Assembly: GCA_934376955.1 (NCBI GenBank)
Contig: CAKRPJ010000011.1
Span: 1-60,827 of the forward strand
Direction: 5' to 3'
DNA: 60,827 nucleotides
DNA from: CAKRPJ01 sp934376955
GTDB lineage: Bacteria > Bacillota > Clostridia > Lachnospirales > Lachnospiraceae
How positions within the stretch are numbered: position 1 is the first letter of the stretch; each line of letters starts with the position of its first letter. The translations under genes were made by a program, and so were the position numbers. Below the pieces are notes generated by a model. That model saw only the letters and a program-made list of their open reading frames with translations, was not told where the DNA came from and made no database searches. Positions 32,268 to 41,354 of this stretch are shown here, piece by piece.

Positions 32268-33909
32268 TAAGAAAGAATCGAATTTTGTGGTGCAGGGCAG
32301 TATTCTTGCCATTGCATCTATAGTAGTAAGGATCATCGGGATTGCATACCGCATCCCGATGATCAACATTATCGGCGATGAGGGCATGGGTTATTACGGC
32401 ACCGCGTTCAATGTTTATAATATTGCGCTGCTCCTGTCCTCCTACAGTCTTCCGTTAGCAGTTTCCAAAATGGTGTCGGCCAGACTTGCGGGAAAGCAGT
32501 ACCGGAATGCGGTAAGGATCCTGCGGGCGGCATTGTGCTATGCAACGCTGGTGGGCGGGATCGCAGCCGCGATCATCTGGTTTGGAGCAGACTTCTTTGC
32601 CCGGGAGATCTTTTATATGCCTTATGCGGCATTTGCTCTGCGTACACTGGCTCCGACTGTCTGGATCATGGCTTATCTGGGCGTTTTCCGCGGCTATTTT
32701 CAGGGACAGGGAACAATGGTTCCCACTGCCTTCTCCCAGGTTTTTGAGCAGATCGTAAACGCGATCGTCAGTGTGGCGGCAGGAAGCTATCTGTTTAACC
32801 AGGCCCTGCGTGTGGAGATCCTTAAAGGAAAGAGCGGCTCGGGATACTCGAATGCCTGGGGAGCCGCAGGCGGGACAATCGGCACCGGTGCAGGTGCGTT
32901 CACGGCCCTTTTATTTATGGCCCTTCTGCTTTTCCTCTATCGTAAGACGATGAAGCGTCAGGTACGAAGGGACCGCTCCGGGAAAACGGAGAGCTATGGT
33001 GAGATCACGAGGATTCTCTTTTTTACTGTCGTGCCGGTAGTCATGAGCTCCGCGATCTATAATCTTAACAGTGTTCTGGACAACGGTATCCTGGCCTTTA
33101 ATTTTGCAAAGCAGGGGCTGGATTCAGAGTTTGTTTCACAGTGGGGCGTGTATACAGGAAAATATCACCTTCTGATCAACGTTCCGATGGCAGTTTCCAA
33201 CGCACTTTCCTCCTCCCTGATCCCATCGGTATCCCGAGCGGTGGCAATGGGGGATCGGAGACTTGTCTGCTCAAAGGTAGAGGCGGCGATCCGCTTTTCT
33301 CTTTTGATCGCCATCCCCTCCACGGTGGGACTTACCGTTTTGGCCGGCCCGGTCAATAACCTTCTGTTTTCCGGAGATAATGAACTGGCGATCCGGATGA
33401 CGCTTTACGGTTCGATCGCAGTAGTCTTTTATTCCGTATCGACGGTAACAAATGCGATCCTTCAGGGCATCGACAGGATGCGGCTTCCGATCCGGCATGC
33501 GATCATCTCTCTCGTACTCCATCTGGCTGCACTGGAGATCATGTCGTTAGGCTTTAAGATGGGTATTTTCAGTATGGTCTATGCCAATATCCTGTTTGCT
33601 GTATTTATGTGTATTCTTAACCATCGTTCGATATGCAGGGAGATCCGGTACAAACAGGAAATGAAGAAATCGATCCTGATCCCGATGGCAGCCTCAGCAG
33701 TCATGGGACTTGCCGCCTGGGGCACATACCGCCTGATCCATTTGGCGGTAAGGAGCAATGCCGTATGTACGGCAGCGGCGATCCTGGCAGCGGCCGTTGT
33801 TTACGGCATCGCACTGATCCGGCTCGGAGCCCTTGGCAAGGAGGAGCTTCATCAGATGCCGGGCGGAACAAGATTATTGGCTGTTTTGCAGAAAATTCAC
33901 CTGATGTAA
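32257..33909 (+). CDS. Lipid-linked sugar flippase, MurJ/SpoVB-like
   Basis: A 550-residue MOP-superfamily protein with about 14 helices. The opening FVVQGSILAIASIVVRIIGIAYR and the DEGMGYYGTAFNVYNIALLLSS stretch match the YtgP/SpoVB/Wzx group, which flips lipid-linked precursors such as lipid II. Conserved arginines in the channel helices (RIIGIAYRIP, FRGYFQGQ) fit MurJ-type proteins. It ends the operon that begins with yqfC. Whether it serves vegetative wall, spore cortex or another polymer cannot be settled from the sequence. Confidence 0.85.
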   Translation: MANSKKESNFVVQGSILAIASIVVRIIGIAYRIPMINIIGDEGMGYYGTAFNVYNIALLLSSYSLPLAVSKMVSARLAGKQYRNAVRILRAALCYATLVGGIAAAIIWFGADFFAREIFYMPYAAFALRTLAPTVWIMAYLGVFRGYFQGQGTMVPTAFSQVFEQIVNAIVSVAAGSYLFNQALRVEILKGKSGSGYSNAWGAAGGTIGTGAGAFTALLFMALLLFLYRKTMKRQVRRDRSGKTESYGEITRILFFTVVPVVMSSAIYNLNSVLDNGILAFNFAKQGLDSEFVSQWGVYTGKYHLLINVPMAVSNALSSSLIPSVSRAVAMGDRRLVCSKVEAAIRFSLLIAIPSTVGLTVLAGPVNNLLFSGDNELAIRMTLYGSIAVVFYSVSTVTNAILQGIDRMRLPIRHAIISLVLHLAALEIMSLGFKMGIFSMVYANILFAVFMCILNHRSICREIRYKQEMKKSILIPMAASAVMGLAAWGTYRLIHLAVRSNAVCTAAAILAAAVVYGIALIRLGALGKEELHQMPGGTRLLAVLQKIHLM

Positions 33910-33963
33910 TGGTTTAAAATTGAAAAAGAAAGCAGATACTTATTCCCAAAGGAGGGATTTTCC

Positions 33964-34380
33964 ATGAAGAAATATGTATCCTGCTTTCTTTTCTTTTTTG
34001 TTTTAACAGCCGGCTGTCTCTTATCACTTTTTTTTATCACTGCGGGCATGGAGGCAAAGGATGTTACGGAGGTACAGGTAACGGAATCCGTGGAGCAGCC
34101 GGCCTTTGCGAAGGAAGATACAAAAAAAGAAGAAGCGGAAAAAGTGCATGTTGTGTTAAATCAGCAAAATGTGGTGCCAAAGACCGTGCCGGATAACTTT
34201 TGCCTCGTTTCAGAGGAGGGGTATCTGATCGTATATGACAGAGAAAAAAAGGCAGTAAATCTGCTCACTCATATCGCCTTAGCAGAGTTTCCCGTGCCGG
34301 AGCAGGAAAAACTGATGGAAGGGATATGGTTTGCAACGATGGCAGAAATCTTCAGCTATCTGGAATCTTACACCAGTTAA
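33964..34380 (+). CDS. Small secreted protein with BofC C-terminal-like domain
   Basis: A 138-residue protein with an N-terminal hydrophobic segment (about 5-27), a charged linker and a C-terminal domain (about 75-136: NFCLVSEEGYLIVYDREKK, then ETHI-like LTHIALAEFP and GIWFATMAEIFSYLESYTS). The pattern of 'leu-val-x-glu-x-gly-tyr-leu-x-val-tyr', a Thr-x-Ile strand and a final helix ending in LESYTS resembles the BofC C-terminal domain, a forespore regulator part of the pro-sigma-K checkpoint. The likeness is by eye. AAGGAGGGA precedes the ATG. It has no close operon partner; a flavoprotein gene follows after 83 bases. Confidence 0.65.
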   Translation: MKKYVSCFLFFFVLTAGCLLSLFFITAGMEAKDVTEVQVTESVEQPAFAKEDTKKEEAEKVHVVLNQQNVVPKTVPDNFCLVSEEGYLIVYDREKKAVNLLTHIALAEFPVPEQEKLMEGIWFATMAEIFSYLESYTS

Positions 34381-34463
34381 TACTTGAAATTTACACATCG
34401 AACCGATATACTAAAGGGTATGCAAGCCCGAGGCTTAAGGATACAGGAGTGGCGGAGGAGAAA

Positions 34464-35738
34464 ATGGATCAGAATATTGTTGTGATCGGCGGGGGCGCTT
34501 CCGGAATGATGGCGGCGATCGCTGCTGCGGAACGGGGCGCCCGTGTGATAATTTTAGAGCATGGACAGAGAGTGGGAAAGAAGATCCTGTCAACAGGAAA
34601 CGGAAAGTGCAATCTTACGAATCGGAATCTCTCTGCCTCCTGCTATCGGTGTTCTCAGCCTGAGTTTCCGATGGAAGTGATCGGTAAATTCCCGGTGGCT
34701 GAAACATTACGATTTTTCCGACGTCTGGGTGTTGTGACAACAGAAAGAAATGGCTATGTGTATCCGGCCTCCGGTCAGGCCCAGACGGTTCTTGATGCAC
34801 TCCGGGAGAAAACAGAGAGCTTAGGCATCCAAACGATCCTCGAATGTGAAGTAAAAGAGATCAGAAAAAATGCGGCAGGCTTTGAGATCCGGACCTCTGC
34901 TAAGCCCCTTAGGTGCAGCCGGGTCATTCTGGCGGCCGGCTCTAAGGCAGCACCTGCTACCGGATCGGATGGGAGCGGATATGCTCTGGCGGCAGTCCTA
35001 GGCCACAGGATCATTAAGCCGCTTCCCGCCCTTGTTCAGTTAAAATGCCGCGGAGATTACTTTAAATCCATATCGGGAGTCAGAACAGAGGCGGAGGTTT
35101 CCTTATATACAAGCGGAAGAAAGGGAACGACCGGTAGATTTCTGGCGTCGGACAGAGGAGAACTGCAGCTTACAGATTACGGGATATCCGGTATTCCTGT
35201 CTTTCAGGTGAGCCGGTTTGCAGCGGAAGCACTTGACCGGGATCAAAAGGTCACGGCTATCGTTGATTTTTTCCCCGACTTAAGCCGGGAAGAATTTTTC
35301 AGGCTTTTAAGGGAGCAGAGAGGTTTCCTTAAGGGAAGAAACATATCGGGCTTTTTAAATGGGATATTTCATAAAAAGCTGGCGGCTTTGTTTTTAAAAA
35401 CTGCCGGTCTTTGCGGAGACGGAAAGGTGGAGACACTTTCCGATAAAAATCTTTCGACACTTTGCGATATCGTGAAGGAAATGGAAATCCCGGTAACAGG
35501 GACAAATCCGTATGATAAAGCACAGATCTGTATGGGTGGAGTATCCACAAGGGAGATAGATGGCCAGACAATGGGATCAAGACTTGCCCCGGGACTCTAT
35601 TTTGCCGGAGAGATCTTAGATGTAGACGGGATCTGCGGCGGCTATAACCTTCAATGGGCATGGTCAAGCGGTTATCTGGCCGGGATCAGTGCAGCAGACA
35701 ACAACGCAGCAGACAACAAAGCAGAAAAGAGAAAATAG
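34464..35738 (+). CDS. NAD(P)/FAD-dependent oxidoreductase, HI0933/BaiN-like
   Basis: A 424-residue flavoprotein with the FAD dinucleotide loop GGGASGMMAAIAAAERGA (residues 9-26), the HI0933 signature GKKILSTGNGKCNLTNR (about 38-54) and the C-terminal FAD motif GEILDVDGICGGYNLQWAW. ATG 34464 has CGGAGGAG just upstream; the longer upstream frame overlaps the previous gene and is rejected. The family includes BaiN, a bile-acid 3-dehydro reductase of Clostridium scindens, but most members have no known substrate. The next gene encodes a second flavoprotein. Confidence 0.88.
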   Translation: MDQNIVVIGGGASGMMAAIAAAERGARVIILEHGQRVGKKILSTGNGKCNLTNRNLSASCYRCSQPEFPMEVIGKFPVAETLRFFRRLGVVTTERNGYVYPASGQAQTVLDALREKTESLGIQTILECEVKEIRKNAAGFEIRTSAKPLRCSRVILAAGSKAAPATGSDGSGYALAAVLGHRIIKPLPALVQLKCRGDYFKSISGVRTEAEVSLYTSGRKGTTGRFLASDRGELQLTDYGISGIPVFQVSRFAAEALDRDQKVTAIVDFFPDLSREEFFRLLREQRGFLKGRNISGFLNGIFHKKLAALFLKTAGLCGDGKVETLSDKNLSTLCDIVKEMEIPVTGTNPYDKAQICMGGVSTREIDGQTMGSRLAPGLYFAGEILDVDGICGGYNLQWAWSSGYLAGISAADNNAADNKAEKRK

Positions 35739-35774
35739 GAAACAGACGAAACTTCAAAGAGGAGCGTTACATAG

Positions 35775-37382
35775 ATGATCCGAATCAATCAGCTTGCCCT
35801 TGAGATCGGGCATGGCCCGGATGCCATAAGAAAAAAGGCCTCCCGTCTTTTAAAGGTTCCGGAGACGGCGATAAAAAATATCACGATCATCAGACGATCG
35901 ATCGATGCAAGAAAAAAAGACAGGATCCTATTCAGCTATATCGTGGATGTGGAGCTGAAGGACGAAAAGAAACAGAAAGCTGTAGTTAAAAACGCAGGAA
36001 ATGTAAACATTCAGATCGAAACAGAGGAACCCTATCGGTATCCCAAACGCGGGGAGGAGCCGTTAAAGGAACGTCCGGTCATAATCGGAGCAGGCCCGGC
36101 CGGACTATTTGCTGCCCTCTCTCTTGCCGAAAACGGATACGAACCGTTACTTTTAGAGCAGGGTGACCCAGTGGAGATCCGGGCGGAAAAGGTGGAGAAA
36201 TTCTGGAAAGAAGGAAGCGAAGCCCTTGATATACGCTCGAATGTCCAATTCGGTGAGGGCGGAGCCGGTACCTTTTCGGACGGAAAGCTGAATACGTTAG
36301 TAAAGGATGTTTCCGGAAGAAACGGCATGGTTTTAAAAACCTTCACGGAGGCAGGAGCGGATCCATCGATTCTTTACGACAGCAAGCCCCACATCGGGAC
36401 AGATGTTTTGCGAAGGGTCGTTATCAATATCCGAAAACGGATCTTAGATCTGGGAGGAGAGATCCGCTTTCAAAGTCAGGTACAGGATCTTCTGATCCGG
36501 GATGGCCGGATCTTTGGCGTGTGCCTTTCAGACGGAAAAGAGATCGCGGCCGGAGTGGTGATCCTTGCGGTCGGACACAGTGCCAGAGAGCTGTTCCGCT
36601 GCCTGAAGGAGAGAAAGATCCTTATGGAGCCGAAGTCCTTTGCCGTAGGACTAAGGATCCAGCACCCTCAGGATATGATAAACCTCTCCCAGTACGGCAG
36701 GGAGGAAGCAAAAAATCTGGGAGCGGCTCCCTATAAGGTGACGGCGAAAACCTCGTCCGGCAGGGGCGTTTATTCCTTTTGTATGTGTCCGGGTGGATAT
36801 GTGGTCAATGCCTCCTCAGAAAAGGGGCGTCTGGCTGTCAATGGAATGAGTAATTTCCGCCGTGACGGTTTAAATGCAAACAGCGCCATCATCGTTGCCG
36901 TCACACCGGAGGACTTTCCTAAGCCGGGGCCCCTTGGAGGGATCGAATTTCAGCGGAAGCTTGAAGAAAAGGCCTTCCTTCTCGGTAACGGGAAGATACC
37001 CGTCCAGCTCTATGGTGATTTCTGCAGACATCGCGAGTCCTCTGAGTTTAAGGACGTAGTCCCACAATTTTGCGGAATGCATTCCTTTGCGGATCTGCGG
37101 GAGCTTATGCCGGAGGAATTAAACCTTGCTTTTATGGAGGGAATGGAGCAGTTCGGCAGAAGGATCCGCGGCTTTGACCGTCAGGATGCGATCCTTTCCG
37201 GGATAGAGAGCCGGACGTCTTCCCCCCTCAGGATCATAAGAAATGAGCTTTTGGAAAGCAATATCCGCGGTCTCTATCCCTGTGGGGAGGGAGCCGGATA
37301 TGCCGGTGGGATAACCTCCGCAGCAATGGATGGACTTAAGGTGGCAGAGGGGATCATTTCCCGCTTCCGCCCTGCATGGTAA
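35775..37382 (+). CDS. FAD-dependent dehydrogenase (COG2509 type)
   Basis: A 535-residue flavoprotein. An N-terminal domain of about 90 residues (IRINQLALEIGHGPDAIRKKASRLLK) resembles the basic leader of this family. The FAD loop GAGPAGLFAALSLAENGY lies near residues 103-120, GGAGTFSDGKLNT near 165-177 and the C-terminal GEGAGYAGGITSAAMDG near 507-523. GGAGCG precedes the ATG. The substrate is unknown; the family is common in Firmicutes. proB starts about 50 bases after its end. Confidence 0.88.
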   Translation: MIRINQLALEIGHGPDAIRKKASRLLKVPETAIKNITIIRRSIDARKKDRILFSYIVDVELKDEKKQKAVVKNAGNVNIQIETEEPYRYPKRGEEPLKERPVIIGAGPAGLFAALSLAENGYEPLLLEQGDPVEIRAEKVEKFWKEGSEALDIRSNVQFGEGGAGTFSDGKLNTLVKDVSGRNGMVLKTFTEAGADPSILYDSKPHIGTDVLRRVVINIRKRILDLGGEIRFQSQVQDLLIRDGRIFGVCLSDGKEIAAGVVILAVGHSARELFRCLKERKILMEPKSFAVGLRIQHPQDMINLSQYGREEAKNLGAAPYKVTAKTSSGRGVYSFCMCPGGYVVNASSEKGRLAVNGMSNFRRDGLNANSAIIVAVTPEDFPKPGPLGGIEFQRKLEEKAFLLGNGKIPVQLYGDFCRHRESSEFKDVVPQFCGMHSFADLRELMPEELNLAFMEGMEQFGRRIRGFDRQDAILSGIESRTSSPLRIIRNELLESNIRGLYPCGEGAGYAGGITSAAMDGLKVAEGIISRFRPAW

Positions 37383-37435
37383 ACAAATACACAGACAAAA
37401 GAGCAGACATAAGCATTGAGATTGGAGATGCAGAT

Positions 37436-38287
37436 ATGGAAAACAACGCAAGAGCACAGCTTAAAGATAAAAAAAGGATCGTGATCAAGATCGGCTCCTC
37501 ATCCCTGACCCATGAGGAGACCGGAGATCTGAATCTGGCGAAGATCGAGCATCTTGCCCGAGTGATCAGCGATCTCAGGGGAATGGGAAAGGAGATCGTT
37601 CTTGTTTCCTCCGGTGCAGTAGCAGCCGGAAGGCAGGCATTAGGCTGCCAGAAGCCGGAAACCGTGGCGGAAAAGCAGGCATACGCTGCGGTCGGACAGG
37701 CCAGACTCATGATGGTATACCAGAAGCTGTTTGCCGAATACAACCAGACGGCAGCACAGATTCTTATGACAAAAAATACGATTGTCGATAATGTTTCAAG
37801 AGGAAATGCCAGAAACACCTTCGATGAGCTTTTAAAGCTGGGAGCCGTTCCCATTGTAAATGAAAATGATACGGTTTCCACCTACGAGATCAAGTTTGGC
37901 GATAATGATCGACTTTCCGCCATCGTAACGGCACTGATCGGAGCAGATCTTCTGATCCTGCTTTCCGATATTGACGGTCTTTATTCTGATGACCCGAAAA
38001 AGAATCCGGATGCTGTTTTTATCGGTCAGGTGGACGATCTTTCACCGGAGCTTATGTCCATGGGAAAATCAACAACCGGAAGCAGCGTGGGCACCGGCGG
38101 TATGGCGGCAAAGCTTTATGCGGCAAAGATCGCAACCGACAGCGGCGCTGATATGATCGTTGCCAACGGAGACCATGTTGAAGTTATCTGGGACATTCTT
38201 TCCGGAGAGGAAGCGGGAACTCTGTTTACCGCCCACAAGAGTACGGATTTTGCACTTTTGGATTATATCGAAAGCGTTCATCCCTAG
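37436..38287 (+). CDS. proB: Glutamate 5-kinase
   Basis: ProB phosphorylates glutamate in the first step of proline synthesis. The 283-residue protein holds the whole amino acid kinase domain (IVIKIGSSSLT near 15-25, VSSGAVAAGR, NENDTVST, the ATP segment SDIDGLYSDDP and TGGMAAKLYAAKIA). The C-terminal PUA domain present in Escherichia coli and Bacillus ProB is absent. I use ATG 37436, with GGAGAT nine bases upstream; the frame extends 20 codons upstream to an ATG overlapping the previous gene. It is followed by a UPF0291 gene and proA. Confidence 0.95.
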   Translation: MENNARAQLKDKKRIVIKIGSSSLTHEETGDLNLAKIEHLARVISDLRGMGKEIVLVSSGAVAAGRQALGCQKPETVAEKQAYAAVGQARLMMVYQKLFAEYNQTAAQILMTKNTIVDNVSRGNARNTFDELLKLGAVPIVNENDTVSTYEIKFGDNDRLSAIVTALIGADLLILLSDIDGLYSDDPKKNPDAVFIGQVDDLSPELMSMGKSTTGSSVGTGGMAAKLYAAKIATDSGADMIVANGDHVEVIWDILSGEEAGTLFTAHKSTDFALLDYIESVHP

Positions 38288-38301
38288 AGAGGAGAAAAAG
38301 T

Positions 38302-38529
38302 ATGAATTCAAATAATATCGACCGGATCAATGAACTGTATCATAAATCCCAGTCTGTGGGACTTACAGAGGAAGAAAAAATAGAGCAGGCAAAGCTCAGA
38401 AAAGAGTATCTGGAGGCTGTCCGAAGAAATTTAAGAGGAACGTTGAATAATATTTCCATTAAGGAAAAGGATGGTTCTATTACAGACCTCGGAAAAAAAT
38501 ACGGAAACATCGGTAATACGAAAAGCTGA
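38302..38529 (+). CDS. UPF0291 (DUF896) small protein
   Basis: A 75-residue protein of the YnzC/DUF896 family: NNIDRINELYHKSQSVGLTE forms a two-helix hairpin and EQAKLRKEYLEAVRRNLRG is the family core. GAGAGGAGAAAA precedes the ATG. It lies between proB and proA, 14 bases after the first and 22 before the second, so it is co-expressed with proline synthesis. The family has no settled function. Confidence 0.92.
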   Translation: MNSNNIDRINELYHKSQSVGLTEEEKIEQAKLRKEYLEAVRRNLRGTLNNISIKEKDGSITDLGKKYGNIGNTKS

Positions 38530-38551
38530 TCTTGGAAAGGCAGGTACGAAT

Positions 38552-39796
38552 ATGGAATTGATAGAAATCGGACGCAGAGCAAAGGAAGCCTCATTCCTTT
38601 TAGGAAAGATGGGATCGCAGGAAAAAAATGAGGGCCTTCTGGCCGCAGCAGATGCGATCCTTGCCGGTCAGGAAGAAATTTTAAAGGCAAATGAGATCGA
38701 TATCTTGCACGCAAAGGAAAAAGGAATGGCGGAAGGGCTTGTAGACCGCTTAAGGCTGACTCCGCAGCGGATCTCCTCCATGGTCGAGGGAATGCGTCAG
38801 GTTGCAGGGCTGGAGGATCCGATCGGTGAAGTCATTTCCATGAAAAAAAGGCCGAACGGTCTTTTGATCGGACAAAAAAGAGTGCCCCTTGGAGTTATCG
38901 GTATCATTTATGAAGCAAGACCAAATGTAACCGCAGATGCCTTTGCCCTTTGCTTTAAGACCGGCAATGCTGTGATCTTAAGGGGCGGCAGTGATGCTCT
39001 CCATTCCAATATGGCGATCACGGAATGCATCCGTACCGGACTTAAAATCTGCGGCATTCCGGTGGACAGCATCCAGCTTCTTACCGATTCCAGCAGAGAA
39101 ACCGCGAAGGAATTTATGAGGATGAATGGTTATCTGGATGTCCTGATCCCGCGGGGAGGCGCCGGTCTTATCCGCACAGTCGTCGAGAATAGTACGGTTC
39201 CCGTGATCGAGACAGGCACCGGAAACTGCCATATTTATGTGGATGAGAGCGCAGACCTTAATATGGCGCTGGATATCCTCTTTAACGCCAAAACCCAGAG
39301 GATCGGCGTCTGCAATGCCTGCGAATCGACCTTGGTACACAGAGCCGTGGCAGAAAGCTTTCTTCCGATGATGAAAAAGCGTCTGGAGGAAAAGCATGTT
39401 GAGATTCGTGCAGATGAAGCCTCCAGAGCGATCGTTCCTGAGTTTAAGGAGGCGTCTGAAGAAGACTGGGGCAGGGAATATCTGGATTATATCCTTTCCT
39501 TAAAGATCGTAGACTCTGTCGACGAGGCAATCGCCCACATCAATAAGTATAACACCGGCCATTCGGAGGCGATCGTTACCTCTAGCTATGAAAATTCACA
39601 GAAATTCCTGAATGAGGTAGATGCGGCCGCTGTCTATGTCAATGCCTCCACCCGTTTTACCGACGGCTTTGAATTTGGCTTTGGTGCGGAGATCGGCATC
39701 AGCACCCAGAAGCTGCATGCCCGTGGCCCTATGGGGCTTCTGGCACTCACCTCCACCAAATATATCATCTACGGAAACGGACAGATCCGTCCGTAA
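38552..39796 (+). CDS. proA: Gamma-glutamyl phosphate reductase
   Basis: ProA reduces gamma-glutamyl phosphate to glutamate semialdehyde, the step after ProB. The 414-residue aldehyde-dehydrogenase-like protein has the NADP loop region (LGVIGIIYEARPNVTADAFAL written in parts: LGVIGIIYEARPNV, then TADAFALCFK) and the catalytic Cys in RIGVCNACES. GGAAAGGCAGG precedes the ATG at 38552. No proC is present in the window. Confidence 0.97.
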   Translation: MELIEIGRRAKEASFLLGKMGSQEKNEGLLAAADAILAGQEEILKANEIDILHAKEKGMAEGLVDRLRLTPQRISSMVEGMRQVAGLEDPIGEVISMKKRPNGLLIGQKRVPLGVIGIIYEARPNVTADAFALCFKTGNAVILRGGSDALHSNMAITECIRTGLKICGIPVDSIQLLTDSSRETAKEFMRMNGYLDVLIPRGGAGLIRTVVENSTVPVIETGTGNCHIYVDESADLNMALDILFNAKTQRIGVCNACESTLVHRAVAESFLPMMKKRLEEKHVEIRADEASRAIVPEFKEASEEDWGREYLDYILSLKIVDSVDEAIAHINKYNTGHSEAIVTSSYENSQKFLNEVDAAAVYVNASTRFTDGFEFGFGAEIGISTQKLHARGPMGLLALTSTKYIIYGNGQIRP

Positions 39797-39828
39797 AAAT
39801 AACTATTATTACGATAAAGGAAACCGGA

Positions 39829-41343
39829 ATGAAGGATTATTTACAGAACTTTGATTTTCACAAGATCGACGAGGAAGCTCCCTTAGAGGAGCCTGCGAGA
39901 CAGAACTATTACATCGGGATCGTGCGGGATATGCTGAAGGCCAGATTCCAGGCATTATTAGCCTCCGGCAGAGCCCTTGAATTATATGGGGAGGACAAAC
40001 TTAAGCTTCTGAAGGAGAGAGGGGCTTACGGATTCTGTCATATTTCCACCTTCGGGTGTCAGATGAATGCCAGAGACTCGGAAAAGCTTCTGGGCATCTT
40101 AGAGCAGATCGGATTTATCGAGGGGGACGATGAAAAGGCAGATTTTGTCCTCTATAATACCTGTACGGTGAGAGAGAATGCGAACCTTAAGGTATATGGC
40201 AGACTGGGCTATCTAAGCGGTCTGAAGCGGAAGGATCCGGAAATGATGATCGCACTCTGCGGCTGTATGATGCAGGAACCGCTGGTAGTTGAAAAGATCC
40301 GGAAAAGCTATCGCCATGTAGATATTATTTTCGGCACCTACAACATATTTAAGCTGGCGGAGCTGATCTATGGCCGCATGAAATCAAAGGGAATGGTGGT
40401 CGAGATCTGGGATAAGGCGGATAAGATCGTAGAGGATCTACCCATCGAGAGAAAATATCCGTTTAAATCAGGGGTCAATATTATGTTTGGCTGCAACAAT
40501 TTCTGCAGCTACTGCATCGTACCTTATGTGCGCGGCCGCGAGCGGAGCAGAAATCCCGAGGATATTATCCGTGAAATAGAAGGCCTTGTAAAGGATGGCG
40601 TTGTGGAGGTGATGCTTTTAGGCCAGAACGTAAATTCCTATGGCAAGACATTGGATACACCGATCTCCTTTGCGGAGCTGTTACGGCGTGTGGAAAAGAT
40701 AGAGGGACTGGAGCGGATCCGCTTTATGACCTCCCATCCGAAGGATCTTTCCGACGAGCTGATTGAGGTCATGAAGGAATCAAAGAAGGTCTGCAATCAC
40801 CTTCATCTTCCTTTGCAGTCAGGAAGCAGCAGGATCTTAAAGCTCATGAACCGGAAATATACGAAGGAGCAGTATCTTGAGCTTGTGGACAAGCTTCGTA
40901 AGGCTGTGCCGGATATCGCACTTACGACGGATATCATCGTCGGCTTCCCCGGGGAGACGGAGGAGGATTTTCAGGAAACGTTGGATGTAATAAGAAAAGT
41001 GCGCTATGACAGTGCGTTTACCTTTATCTATTCAAAGCGTACCGGCACACCGGCTGCGGTAATGGAGGATCAGATCCCGGAGGATGTGGTAAAGGACCGC
41101 TTTGACCGCCTCCTTAAGGAAGTGCAGGATATCGCGGCAGAAGTTGTCAAGAGAGATGAAAAGACAGTCCGCAAGGTTCTTGTGGAAGATGTGGATTCCC
41201 ATGAACCGGGCTTTGTCACAGGACGTCTTGCCAACAATACGGTGGTTCATTTTAAGGGAGATGCCTCCCTTATCGGAACGATCGTAAATGTTTCCTTAGA
41301 TGAGGCAAAGGGCTTCTACTTTATGGGAAGCATGGCAGAATAA
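39829..41343 (+). CDS. miaB: tRNA methylthiotransferase MiaB
   Basis: MiaB adds a methylthio group to i6A37 of tRNAs that read UNN codons. The 504-residue protein has an N-terminal extension of about 65 residues, the UPF0004 domain with its three cluster cysteines (STFGCQMN, NTCTVREN, ALCGCMMQE), the radical SAM core with FGCNNFCSYC (about 219-228) and a C-terminal TRAM domain (about 440-500). GGAAACCGGA precedes the ATG. miaA, which makes its substrate i6A37, is two genes downstream after mutS and mutL. Confidence 0.97.
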   Translation: MKDYLQNFDFHKIDEEAPLEEPARQNYYIGIVRDMLKARFQALLASGRALELYGEDKLKLLKERGAYGFCHISTFGCQMNARDSEKLLGILEQIGFIEGDDEKADFVLYNTCTVRENANLKVYGRLGYLSGLKRKDPEMMIALCGCMMQEPLVVEKIRKSYRHVDIIFGTYNIFKLAELIYGRMKSKGMVVEIWDKADKIVEDLPIERKYPFKSGVNIMFGCNNFCSYCIVPYVRGRERSRNPEDIIREIEGLVKDGVVEVMLLGQNVNSYGKTLDTPISFAELLRRVEKIEGLERIRFMTSHPKDLSDELIEVMKESKKVCNHLHLPLQSGSSRILKLMNRKYTKEQYLELVDKLRKAVPDIALTTDIIVGFPGETEEDFQETLDVIRKVRYDSAFTFIYSKRTGTPAAVMEDQIPEDVVKDRFDRLLKEVQDIAAEVVKRDEKTVRKVLVEDVDSHEPGFVTGRLANNTVVHFKGDASLIGTIVNVSLDEAKGFYFMGSMAE

Positions 41344-41354
41344 GGGGTGAAAAC

